Shown here piece after piece: positions 30,774-39,530 of a stretch of 39,530 nucleotides of DNA. The notes beneath the pieces were generated by a model that made no database searches, was not told the DNA's origin, and was given only the letters and a program-made list of their open reading frames with translations. Position 1 is the first letter of the stretch. Each line of letters begins with the position of its first letter. Source of the DNA: Mycoplasmopsis primatum ATCC 25948 (GTDB lineage: Bacteria > Bacillota_I > Bacilli_A > Mycoplasmatales > Metamycoplasmataceae); contig NZ_JNJV01000005.1 in NCBI RefSeq assembly GCF_000702785.1, forward strand, positions 1 through 39,530, written 5' to 3'. A program made the translations under genes and the position numbers.

Positions 30774-31466
30774 ATGAGTTATTTTTTAATTTTTTCAATT
30801 GTCTTTTTTAGTTTTTGAATTGCTTTTATTAATCTTACGCCATTCATTATTCTATTTCCTAAAATGAGATGATATATGTATGCTTTTGGAAGCGTAAATA
30901 AATATTGCATTAAAAGAAGATTTAGAGTTCAAAATACATTAGTAAATCATTATTGCCAAATGTCTAAAATTCCATTGTTTTATGCTTTACTTGCAATTAC
31001 ATTGATGTTAGCAAGTTTAGTTTTAATGGTATTTCTACAAATATATGAAAAGGACTCATTTTTCACAATGCTGGTAACGCTTGGAATAATATTTTATGTG
31101 CCGTTACCTTTGTGATATATTATCGTATGTTTACGATGATATATCAAACAAAAAAAGTGAAGAAAATTTAACAATTTACTCCCAGATAGTGTGCTAATAG
31201 AAAAAACAGTTGACTTAAACACAGATGTTGAACAATTGTATCCTTCTAAAAATAAATATTATTTTAAAAGACAAGGGTTTAGTGCAATTTATTTTTCCAC
31301 TTTTAATGTTCAAAAATTCAAGTTATATTCATTTGAAAAGCAAAAGCTTTTTATTTATATGACTATGGTTCTTAATTATGATGATACAGCTTTTGATAAC
31401 AAATTTGAGTCTCTAAACATTAATATGTTCAAAGATGAAGCAAAAGCCTATAAAATTATCGAATAA
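30774..31466 (+). CDS. Membrane protein of unknown function (tandem paralogue 1)
   Basis: 230 residues. The start MSYFLIFSIVFFSFWIAFIN is a first hydrophobic segment, with two more near 66-90 (FYALLAITLMLASLVLMVFL) and 97-121. After WRKFNNLLPDS comes a soluble, probably cytosolic domain of about 95 residues ending NINMFKDEAKAYKIIE. AAGGAT lies 7-8 nt before ATG 30774. Five Trp codons are TGA, so the gene looks broken if read with the standard code. The second gene, 34 nt downstream, has the same topology and matching C-terminal words. No known family is recognised. Confidence 0.8.
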
Positions 31467-31500
31467 TAAATATTATTCCATGTTTAGAAAGATATAAAAA

Positions 31501-32229
31501 ATGATTTGATTTGTAATTATTATATGTTTTATTACACTTATGCCTTTGTTCATAGATTCATTTTTAGTCAAGCAAAATACCTTTAAAAGAATCCTATATT
31601 TTTGTCTAACAATAAGACCTAATTGCATAAGCAATGAGATAAAACTCCAAGATTTTGTTATCAAAAAGCAACAAAAATATCAATTATTCTATCTGTTAGG
31701 TTCATTAGGCTGACTATTTATAGAAATACTTATTGCTTTGTTAGTTGGATTATTATGAAAATCTAATATTAAATACTATGATTCACTCGCATACTATTGA
31801 ATTATATTCGGTGGTAGCACTTTTTTAGTAATTTGTTTTATCTTTATACAGATAAACATCTTTACAAAGACAACCAAATGATTGAAATTTAACAATAATT
31901 TAGATGATAAAAATCTTTATGAAAAGAAAATTAATTTAGAAACTAACGAAAAACAATTTGATTTTTCCTTAGTTCAAAAATATCGTTATAACTCACTTCC
32001 AAAAGAAAGGTCATTGCTTTCATTCTTTTTCAGATCAGTAGATTTTTATATTAAGTATCCACAAAATTTTGAAAACTTAGTACTTGAAAAACAAAGAAAA
32101 ATAGTTTATGAAAATTCAATATTTGATTTTGAAAATACTAAGTCTAGCATATCAACGAATTTTGATATTAATATGTTTAAAAACTTATTTATTAAATATA
32201 GAATTATCGAGAATAATAAAAATGATTAG
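31501..32229 (+). CDS. Membrane protein of unknown function (tandem paralogue 2)
   Basis: 242 residues, same layout as the preceding gene: a first helix (MIWFVIIICFITLMPLFI), a helix pair near 66-120 (GWLFIEILIALLVGLLW and FGGSTFLVICFIFIQINIF), then WLKFNNNLDDKNLYEKK and a soluble domain ending FDINMFKNLFIKYRIIENN. Shared words with the neighbour include KFNN, a YEK/IEK-x-x-(I/V)(N/D)L-(E/N)T stretch, EKQ(R)K, and NINMFK/DINMFK. The start ATG 31501 has only a weak AGAAAG upstream. Both end at the hairpin at 32218. Function unknown. Confidence 0.8.
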
Positions 32230-32252
32230 CTTTAAATGCCAATCATTTTTTT
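32218..32252. terminator. Hairpin terminator between convergent genes
   Basis: A 10-bp stem (AAAAATGATT 32218-32227 / AATCATTTTT 32241-32250) overlaps the stop codon of the second membrane-protein gene and is followed by T residues. Confidence 0.75.
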
Positions 32253-32264
32253 GTTGCTTTATAT

Positions 32265-33344
32265 CTACGCTTTCATTTTTGCAAGCATTTCAGAATCAAA
32301 TACTTTAACAAATTCAGTAATCAAATCAAGAGTAGCTTGAATATCAATTAACGAGCAAACTCCCATAGGTGAGTGTAAATATCTTTGAGGAATGCTTAAT
32401 GTTATAGTAGGCACGCCACCATAACCATATTGCAAGTTAGCACCATCAGTTCCACCACCTTCAGCAATATATTTATAGGCAGGAATATTGTGTTTTTTAG
32501 CTATTTGAGTAAGCAATTCAACCAATTTAGGATCAGTTAAAACTGCTCTATCCTGAATTAATAATGCAACCCCTTTGCCTAACACAGGAACACCTTTGAT
32601 ACAACCAGTAGTATCATGAGAAGCACTTGTGTCAATAGCAAAAGCTACATCAGGATTAATAATTGACACACTCGTTTTTGCGCCACGGCATCCTACTTCT
32701 TCTTGAACTGAACCAACAATATAAAGATCATTAGGTAAATCAATATCTTTAATTCTATTTGCGAGCATATCAATAACAGTTACTCCTGCTCTATTGTCCA
32801 TTGCTTTGCCTGCAATTAGATCATTAGGCATGTCAAGTGTTTCGCCAGACATATAAATTCTATCGCCAATTTCAATTCCAAAATCAATAGCTTCTTGTTT
32901 AGAATTAAAACCACAATCTACAAACATTTCCTTTTCTGCTGGCACTTTATTTCTTTTATCAGCTTCTAAAATATGAATTGATGTATGACCAAAAATACCA
33001 TAAATAACTTTGTTACTACTTGTAACTACTTTAGCTTTTGTACCAATTGCAGATACAGGTCATATTCCACCCACAGATGAAACAAGCAAATTACCGTTAT
33101 CTTCAATGTTTCTAACCAAATAACCTACTTCATCCATGTGTGCTACTACCATAACTTTTGGAGCATTTTGAATTTTTGACTTTTTATTAATTATTAATGA
33201 TCCAAAACCATCATTTGAATAATTCAATGACTTACTATTTGTGCTTTTTTTAAGTTCCTCAGATACTGGGTATTCATATCTTGAAATAGCTTCAATAGCC
33301 ATATATTTTTTTAATTTATTAGATAATTCCAAATATTTTGACAT
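32265..33344 (-). CDS. M42-family metallo-aminopeptidase (glutamyl/endoglucanase-like)
   Basis: 359 residues, the normal length. Metal ligands and the catalytic Glu are visible: H in VVAHMDEVGYL (near 69), D in GKAMDNRAGVTV (near 182), E-E in SVQEEVGCRGA (near 215), D in FAIDTSASHDT (near 238) and H in RYLHSPMGVCS (near 321). M42 enzymes form large dodecameric cytosolic particles that trim peptides from the N-terminus, supplying amino acids to an organism that depends on imported peptides. AAAGGAG lies upstream of ATG 33344. A TGA Trp lies at 33060. It is divergent from the unknown gene at 33400. Confidence 0.92.
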
Positions 33345-33399
33345 TATTTTCTCCTTTAATATTTAATAAAAGAATTATAAAACCATATAAAATATTGGT

Positions 33400-33978
33400 A
33401 TGAATAACAATAAAATTTTGTTAATTAATATTAACAATCTAGAATATATACCTTCTATTAAAAATCATCAGTTAGTAAATCAATTTGCAGGCGCTTTTTC
33501 GTACTTTGAAAATATGTGTCCTAATGTTGAAATTGACGATGACTATTTTTCCTTAAATGATTATAAAACAGTTTTTTCAGGCAAAAATACTTTGTTTTTA
33601 TTAAACAAAAATAATGACCAATTTACATCTTTAAAAAATATAAAAACCTTTGTTTATAGCAACAATCAAGACTGGCAAAGCCAAATAAAAACATTAAATA
33701 TTATTAAATATACTAAACAAAATTATGAACTAATTTTTGCTAATTTTGATTTTGATAACTCACCAGTTAATATAATAGAAAATTTTGACTCACTTGATTA
33801 TTTTTTATATGAATTACTAGATAAGCAAGAATATACTAAATTAGGCTATCAACTGATTTTAATTATAAATAGTGGTAGCAAAAAGTCTTGATTTATTACT
33901 ACAAACAAAAAAGATAAATTAAATATTAAATCAAAAAAAGATGTGATAAATTGAATCAATAATTACTTAAAAAAATAA
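33400..33978 (+). CDS. Protein of unknown function
   Basis: 192 residues, acidic and Asn-rich, with no signal peptide. It starts MNNNKILLININNLEYIPSI and ends NWINNYLKK; Trp at 33889 and 33952 are TGA. The segment YELIFANFDFDNSPVNIIEN followed by LDYFLYELLDKQ loosely recalls the C-terminal part of cofactor-independent phosphoglycerate mutase or alkaline phosphatase folds (D-x-I-x-x-N-F...D), but the metal-binding His and Asp are missing. That resemblance is weak. It could be a catalytically dead relative or unrelated. There is no Shine-Dalgarno; TATAAA lies 8 nt before the ATG. Confidence 0.7.
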
Positions 33979-33989
33979 ATGATAAAACA

Positions 33990-34020
33990 AAAAAACGAAC
34001 CTATTGTTCGTTTTTGTTTT
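33990..34020. terminator. Bidirectional hairpin terminator
   Basis: AAAAACGAAC (33991-34000) pairs with GTTCGTTTTT (34006-34015), loop CTATT, with A/T runs on both sides. It sits between two convergent genes. Confidence 0.8.
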
Positions 34021-34028
34021 TAGAGGTT

Positions 34029-34832
34029 TTAGAATCTTAGTGATAAACAGCTTAGTCCACCGTCAAGTTTTTTGAATTCACTAGTATCACATGTGATGAC
34101 TCTATAAATTCCGAGTTTCTTAACTGCTTCAAGAACTTTTGGATATCCTTCAGGAACAATAACTGTTTCATTAACTCAAATACAGTTTGCTGCGTATCCT
34201 TCATCTGGAGTAACAACTATTTGATTAAAATCTTTGAAAGTTGGATAGTTTAAAAATTCGCCAGAAATCAATAAATTGTTATGTTCTAAATAATTGACAC
34301 CGGTTTTTAAATGAAGCATTTCGGTCATTGGAACTGGTATACATTTCTTGCCAGCTTTAGCTAAAATATTGTGAAATTGTCTAATTCCTTCACGATTGGT
34401 TCTATCTGACATTCCAACATAGTATGTGTCACCGACCATCATAACATCTCCACCATCAAGAGTTCCAGGTGCTTCAATTTTGAATAAATGTTTAGCATCA
34501 AAGAATTTTTGTAAATATGGCAACATATCATGTTTTTCGCCATTACGAGAATCAGCACCTGGGTTAGTAAGTATTGCAAATTCGCCAGTTACTATAACAG
34601 CGTCATCTTCAACAAAACATGAATCTGGGAATTTTTCATTTTTGTCCATAACTGTTACTTTAACACCACATGAAGCAAGTGCTTCTTGATATTTTTTGTG
34701 TTGTTCAAGAGCAAGTGAATAAATTGGTTTTCCTAATTCTGGAGCACTAGTTATCCCATCAACCATAGTTGAAGCAGGCACTCTAACAATTACATTTTTG
34801 AATTTGTTATTTAATTTAGTTTTTTCAGTCAT
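34029..34832 (-). CDS. Dimethylargininase-like amidinohydrolase (DDAH family)
   Basis: 267 residues. The pentein fold active site is visible: D/E region in APGTLDGGDVMMVG (near 122-134), H174 in MLHLKTGVNYLEHN and the nucleophile C262 in LDGGLSCLSLRF. VRVPASTMVDGITS at the N-terminus and DSCFVEDDAVI match dimethylarginine dimethylaminohydrolases, which turn methylated arginine into citrulline and an alkylamine. Arginine deiminase (about 400 residues) is ruled out by length. Whether the true substrate is methylarginine or another guanidino compound is not shown. AAGGAG precedes ATG 34832. Confidence 0.85.
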
Positions 34833-34979
34833 AAATTTCTCCTTACTTTACATTTGTAAAGTTAATTACATTATAACTTCTGCTAAATTAACTAATAATT
34901 TATAGAAAAAATTTATGGAATAATCTCATTTTTGTATTAAATATTTTTTAAATTTATTTTGTATTATAAAATGAGAAAA

Positions 34980-35678
34980 ATGAAAATTAGAATTGAAAAA
35001 TACATATGCGATTTAACCAATCTTTCAAGATCAGAAGTTAAATCAAAAATTGCTAAAAAATTAATAAAAGTTAATAATCAAATAATTAATAAACCCATTA
35101 AAGTTGACTCTAATTTAGATGTGGTATTTCTTGATGGTGTTGAATTAAAATATGAACAATTTCAATACTATATGTTTAATAAACCAATGGGATTTATTTG
35201 TGCAAATAATGACTTATATAGTCCTACTGTTTTTGACATTGTTGGTTTACCTAAAAAGAAATACTTTACTTTTGGGCGATTAGATAAAGACACAGAAGGA
35301 CTATTGATTATCAGCAATGATGGACAAATGTGCCATAAGGTTTTAAGTCCGCAAAACCATATACAGAAAAAATATTATGTCAAAGTCGACAAAAATTTTG
35401 ACGATGACATATTAACAAATTGTTTGCCAATCACTATCGATAAGGATTTTGTAGTTAATAAATACATTTTTGAAAAAATTGATAATAAAAGTTGTTTATT
35501 AACAATTTATGAAGGTAAATTTCATCAAGTTAAAAAAATGTTTGGCGCTCTTGGCTATTCTGTGATATATCTAAAAAGAGTTCAATTTGGAAATTTACTC
35601 TTAGATAATAATTTAAAACCAGGTCAAATTAAAAAACTCAATAATAGTGAAATTAAACAAATGCAAGGCTTAGAATAG
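34980..35678 (+). CDS. RsuA/RluB-family rRNA pseudouridine synthase
   Basis: 232 residues. An N-terminal S4 RNA-binding domain (MKIRIEKYICDLTNLSRSEV) is followed by the catalytic domain with GRLDKDTEGLLIISNDG, where the Asp in RLD is the catalytic nucleophile. KPMGFICANND and GKFHQVKKMFGALGYSVIYL are further family blocks. It should isomerise a uridine in 16S or 23S rRNA. ATG 34980 is preferred over 34971 because the family start fits and a TATTAT/TATAAA box (34962-34970) would leave the earlier ATG out of the transcript. Either way the protein is about normal length. Confidence 0.88.
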   Translation: MKIRIEKYICDLTNLSRSEVKSKIAKKLIKVNNQIINKPIKVDSNLDVVFLDGVELKYEQFQYYMFNKPMGFICANNDLYSPTVFDIVGLPKKKYFTFGRLDKDTEGLLIISNDGQMCHKVLSPQNHIQKKYYVKVDKNFDDDILTNCLPITIDKDFVVNKYIFEKIDNKSCLLTIYEGKFHQVKKMFGALGYSVIYLKRVQFGNLLLDNNLKPGQIKKLNNSEIKQMQGLE

Positions 35679-35704
35679 AAAAAGCAGGAATTATCCTGCT
35701 TTTA
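35679..35704. terminator. Bidirectional hairpin terminator
   Basis: AAAGCAGGA (35681-35689) pairs with TCCTGCTTT (35694-35702) with a 4-nt loop, between the convergent pseudouridine synthase and rpmA genes. Confidence 0.85.
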
Positions 35705-35706
35705 AA

Positions 35707-36099
35707 CTATTTTTTTGTAGTTGTTTTTGGAGTAGTTTTTTTAGTTGTTGTAGTAGCTTTCTTAGCTTTTGTTTTATCAACAACTTTTGTGGTTGTTTTT
35801 GAAACAACTTTTTCTGTTTTCTTAACAACAACTTCTTTATTTTCTACTCTCTCTGGATATACTGAGGCAAAAACTCTGTTTCTGCTACGTTCGAATTTAA
35901 CATAGCCTGTAATAAGTGCATATAATGTATCGTCATTTCCTCTACCAACGTTTGACCCTGGAAAAATTTTAGTTCCTCTTTGTCTGAAGATTATTGATCC
36001 AGCAGTACAAAATTGTCCGTCACCTAATTTAATACCTAATCTTTGACCACGGCTATCACGACCATTACGTGATGAACCACCGGCTTTCGTGTGTGCCAT
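35707..36099 (-). CDS. rpmA: 50S ribosomal protein L27 with a Lys/Thr-rich C-terminal tail
   Basis: 130 residues against about 85-95 usually. [40 protein letters not shown] and [20 protein letters not shown] are L27. The N-terminus starts directly with the mature form: the cleavable N-terminal extension of many Firmicutes L27 proteins is absent. Residues about 87-130 form a basic tail ending [15 protein letters not shown], like the tails of L23 and L4. It is cotranscribed with rplU, 6 nt downstream of its stop. Confidence 0.95.
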   Translation of the reverse strand: MAHTKAGGSSRNGRDSRGQRLGIKLGDGQFCTAGSIIFRQRGTKIFPGSNVGRGNDDTLYALITGYVKFERSRNRVFASVYPERVENKEVVVKKTEKVVSKTTTKVVDKTKAKKATTTTKKTTPKTTTKK

Positions 36100-36105
36100 T
36101 TCTAA

Positions 36106-36405
36106 CTATCCTTCAATCTTAGTAATTTTAACACGTGTATAAGGTTGACGATGACCTAATTTACGTTTGTGAGTTGACTTAGCATTGTGACGATATACTA
36201 CTATTTTTTTAGCTTTACCTTGTTTTTGGACTTCTCCAACAACTTTTGCACCTTTTACATATGGCTTACCAATTTTATCCCCAACTAGAAGAACTTTATC
36301 GAAAGTAAATTTTGAGCCTTCTACGGCATCAACTTTTTCAATAAAAATTGTTTCGCCTTCTTTAACTATAATTTGTTTGCCGCCAGTTTCGATTATTGCT
36401 ATCAT
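36106..36405 (-). CDS. rplU: 50S ribosomal protein L21
   Basis: 99 residues, normal length. [20 protein letters not shown] and [20 protein letters not shown], then [13 protein letters not shown], identify L21. AAAGGAGG lies upstream of ATG 36405, the strongest ribosome site of the right half of the window. Confidence 0.96.
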   Translation of the reverse strand: MIAIIETGGKQIIVKEGETIFIEKVDAVEGSKFTFDKVLLVGDKIGKPYVKGAKVVGEVQKQGKAKKIVVYRHNAKSTHKRKLGHRQPYTRVKITKIEG

Positions 36406-36503
36406 TTAGCATAACCTCCTTTTGTGGCTCATCTTTAAGGTGATTTATAAAAAATACTTAAACCTGTTCAGAATGGTTACAAAAAAGTAACATTGTTATT
36501 ATA
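36406..36503 (-). promoter_or_regulatory. Promoter and possible L21-type leader of rplU-rpmA
   Basis: TATAAT on the minus strand (36498-36503) sets the transcript start near 36491 and a leader of about 85 nt. The leader opens with a small hairpin (GTTAC/GTAAC, 36476-36491) and continues with short pairable stretches (AACC/GGTT, CCTT/AAGG) up to the ribosome site. Firmicutes often have a structured leader before rplU; the match here was not verified. Confidence 0.4.
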
Positions 36504-36505
36504 AT

Positions 36506-36536
36506 ACAAAAAGATAATTTTATAATTTAATTATCT
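36506..36536 (-). terminator. Hairpin terminator after the double-glycine peptide gene
   Basis: An 8-bp AT-rich stem (AGATAATT 36512-36519 / AATTATCT 36529-36536) followed on the minus strand by TTTTT. It lies about 85 nt after the peptide stop codon and before the rplU promoter. Confidence 0.55.
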
Positions 36537-36620
36537 AGAAGGCGTATATTTTTATAAACAACTATAAAATAGATTAATACAAATATTTTACATTAATAAA
36601 ATGCTTGATTTAAAAACTAT

Positions 36621-36878
36621 TTAATATGATAAATAAACTGGTTGATATACTATTTTTTTAGGTGCTTCTGTAGCTTTTGGCTCGGTGTTATCTCATTTAG
36701 TACTGCCGGTACTTGAAACTTCACCTTTTTTGGCTTTTGCTGCTTTAACTAAGGTTACAATTTTAGTAGCCACTGTCACTAATGCTGCTAGGCAACTAAT
36801 AGCTGTTGAAATAGCAAACCCACCACGAATATTTTTTTCTTGGTCGACTGTTAATTTTGTAAATTTTGATTGATCCAT
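36621..36878 (-). CDS. Double-glycine-leader small peptide, bacteriocin-like precursor
   Basis: 85 residues. The N-terminus MDQSKFTKLTVDQEKNIRGG has the features of a class II bacteriocin/ComC-type leader: K-x-L-T, an acidic-amphipathic stretch, I at -4 and GG at positions 19-20. After GG comes a hydrophobic, Ala-rich stretch (FAISTAISCLAALVTVATKI, one Cys at 29), then a basic AKAAKKG-type region and a hydrophilic tail ending IVYQPVYLSY. The expected mature peptide is 65 residues. A C39-peptidase ABC exporter would be needed for cleavage; none lies in this window. AAAGGAGAAT precedes the ATG, a good ribosome site, so it is probably expressed. An alternative is a small membrane protein with a chance GG. 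One Trp is TGA. Confidence 0.6.
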
Positions 36879-36934
36879 ATTTTATTCTCCTTTCAAAATC
36901 ATAAAAATCAAACAGATCTTTTTTTCTTTAAAAA

Positions 36935-36976
36935 AGTAAAAAAATAGGAATCCTTCCTTTTATTCCTACTTTTGTT
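36935..36976 (-). terminator. Hairpin terminator of mscL
   Basis: TAGGAAT (36945-36951) pairs with ATTCCTA (36962-36968), extended by A/T pairs, and is followed on the minus strand by a long T-run. It is 16 nt after the mscL stop and just upstream of the peptide gene. Confidence 0.75.
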
Positions 36977-36991
36977 CTTTTTTGGGTTTAA

Positions 36992-37411
36992 CTATTTATT
37001 TTGATTTTTTAAATGTTCAAAATTTTCGTTTATTTTTTTAAATTCTGTTAATATAAGTTCTTCTGTTGATGGTTTGGTTTCTTCTACTACAGGTGGTTGT
37101 TTTTTATCACGTTTAGCTTTTATAGCTGCTTTAATTCAGAAAATAATAGTTAACATAATAAAAATTATGAATGAAACTATTACAAATGAAATTAAAGCTG
37201 CTAAAAATTTACCAATTAAAACAGGTCCTGCTTTTATGTCTTTAACGGCATCAACTTTTAATATAGAAGCAATAGCAGACATTATAATGTCATTTGCTAA
37301 TGAGCTCACCACTGCATTAAATGAAGCACCAAGTAAAAGACCAATAGCTAACATTAGCATATTGCCACGTTTAACAGAATCTCATGCATCCTTCATTGCC
37401 TTTTTAAACAT
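36992..37411 (-). CDS. mscL: Large-conductance mechanosensitive channel MscL
   Basis: 139 residues, normal length. After a short cytosolic helix (MFKKAMKDAWDSVKRGN) comes TM1, LMLAIGLLLGASFNAVVSSL, with the small-residue pore-lining pattern, then ANDIIMSAIASIL, a short outer loop, TM2 (LAALISFVIVSFIIFIMLTI) and a cytosolic tail with an amphipathic helix (EELILTEFKKINENFEHLKN). It opens on membrane tension to relieve hypo-osmotic shock, important in a wall-less cell. TATAAT lies 9 nt before the ATG, so the mRNA may be leaderless; no Shine-Dalgarno is seen. Confidence 0.9.
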
Positions 37412-37644
37412 AATAATAGAATTATAAACTACAACAAAAATTTAAATTAAAACAAACCCATTAATGTGCTCACATATTAGTGCATTACTAATTTCACAAT
37501 GTGTAAAGCAATTATTGTGTTATAAAATAATATATCTATTTAAATTATTCAATTAATATTTAACTAAAAACACAATAAAACAGTTTAATTAGTAAAATTT
37601 AAACATATAAATGAATATATATTAGGAAGTTTTAGATAGATATA

Positions 37645-39159
<1,515 letters not shown>

Positions 39160-39530
39160 GCTATTATCTCCTTAAAACAAAAGTAAAATATCTTATTAAT
39201 ATTATTAAATTATAAAGTATAAATATTTTTCCTATTTATTATAGTTTAGCAAAGTAAAATTTTGTGCGAGTTTTAAATTAACATAATGAGTTGTAAATAT
39301 TGAGCAAATAAAAAAGACTCAATTTTTTAACATATTGTATTTGAGTCTATTTTTTTAGTCATAATGTAATGATTGTAAATGTTTCAACAATCATAATAAA
39401 CAAAACATAATCTTGCCAATAAATTTATCATTAAAATGCATCATCTTGATGAATACATTTTTTTGATAGCAATATAAAACAGTGCTTATAATTGATCTTT
39501 GGATTGTTTTACAGTGCCAAATGCATGATC
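39160..39530. other. Intergenic region with a hairpin; no clear gene
   Basis: AGACTCAA (39315-39322) pairs with TTGAGTCT (39341-39348), flanked by A/T runs, so it can terminate transcription on either strand. To its right, one minus-strand frame is open from the window edge to about 39357 (ends KMMHFNDKFIG ... HLQSLHYD), with no recognised family. It may be the C-terminal remnant of a gene lying outside the window, or chance. Confidence 0.5.

Noticed and set aside
34029-34832. Truncated arginine deiminase (arcA)
   Set aside because: The protein is complete at 267 residues with the catalytic Cys at the very end, matching dimethylargininase; arginine deiminase is about 400 residues with different flanking motifs.
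37440-37640. Structured RNA between mscL and lysS (ATTGTGTT ... AACACAAT and ATTAGT ... ACTAAT pairings)
   Set aside because: Pairings are short, AT-rich and widely spaced; nothing matches a known RNA family.

Overview
The window is an AT-rich mycoplasma chromosome segment (class Mollicutes). Many reading frames are continuous only if TGA is read as tryptophan; examples are the lipoprotein at 1486-3294, recA, lysS, S14 ending KKASW and S8 ending AYIW. The lipoproteins with cysteine lipoboxes, the very short intergenic gaps and the absence of cell-wall genes agree with this. The species cannot be fixed from the sequence alone.

Layout. 1-444: the start of a probable transposase, running off the left edge, and its upstream region. 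445-1437: a histidine-phosphatase-type enzyme (+). 1486-6360 (-): a four-gene ABC importer operon (ATPase, two permeases, P68-like substrate-binding lipoprotein). 6440-7234 (-): an alpha/beta hydrolase. 7349-9729 (-): a tiny lipoprotein and a 600-residue lipoprotein with a proline-rich repeat stalk. 9803-19628 (-): the S10-spc ribosomal protein cluster from rpsJ to rplO, 20 genes mostly overlapping or 1-2 nt apart. Several of these proteins carry Lys/Ala/Thr-rich tails. 20328-26172: HU (+), recU (-), recA (+), a YmdB phosphodiesterase (+) and a methyltransferase/endonuclease pair (+). 26311-30392 (-): two large lipoproteins with transglutaminase-like Cys-His-Asp domains. 30774-32229 (+): two tandem paralogous membrane proteins of unknown function. 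32265-35678: an M42 aminopeptidase (-), an unknown protein (+), a dimethylargininase-like amidinohydrolase (-) and an RsuA-type pseudouridine synthase (+). 35707-36405 (-): rpmA and rplU. 36621-37411 (-): a double-glycine-leader peptide gene and mscL. 37669-39159 (-): lysS. 39160-39530 has no recognisable gene.

How the genes fit together. Core functions (ribosome, RecA/RecU recombination, lysyl-tRNA charging, rRNA modification) are interleaved with surface and accessory modules: solute import, lipoproteins, restriction-modification, and a possible secreted peptide. The most unusual items are the double-glycine-leader peptide, the large extensions on L4, L3, L23, L27 and S5, the paired transglutaminase-like lipoproteins, the tandem unknown membrane proteins, and a dimethylargininase-like enzyme. 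Hairpin terminators separate most convergent units. Several genes have a TATAAT-like box only 6-12 nt before the start codon, suggesting leaderless transcripts.
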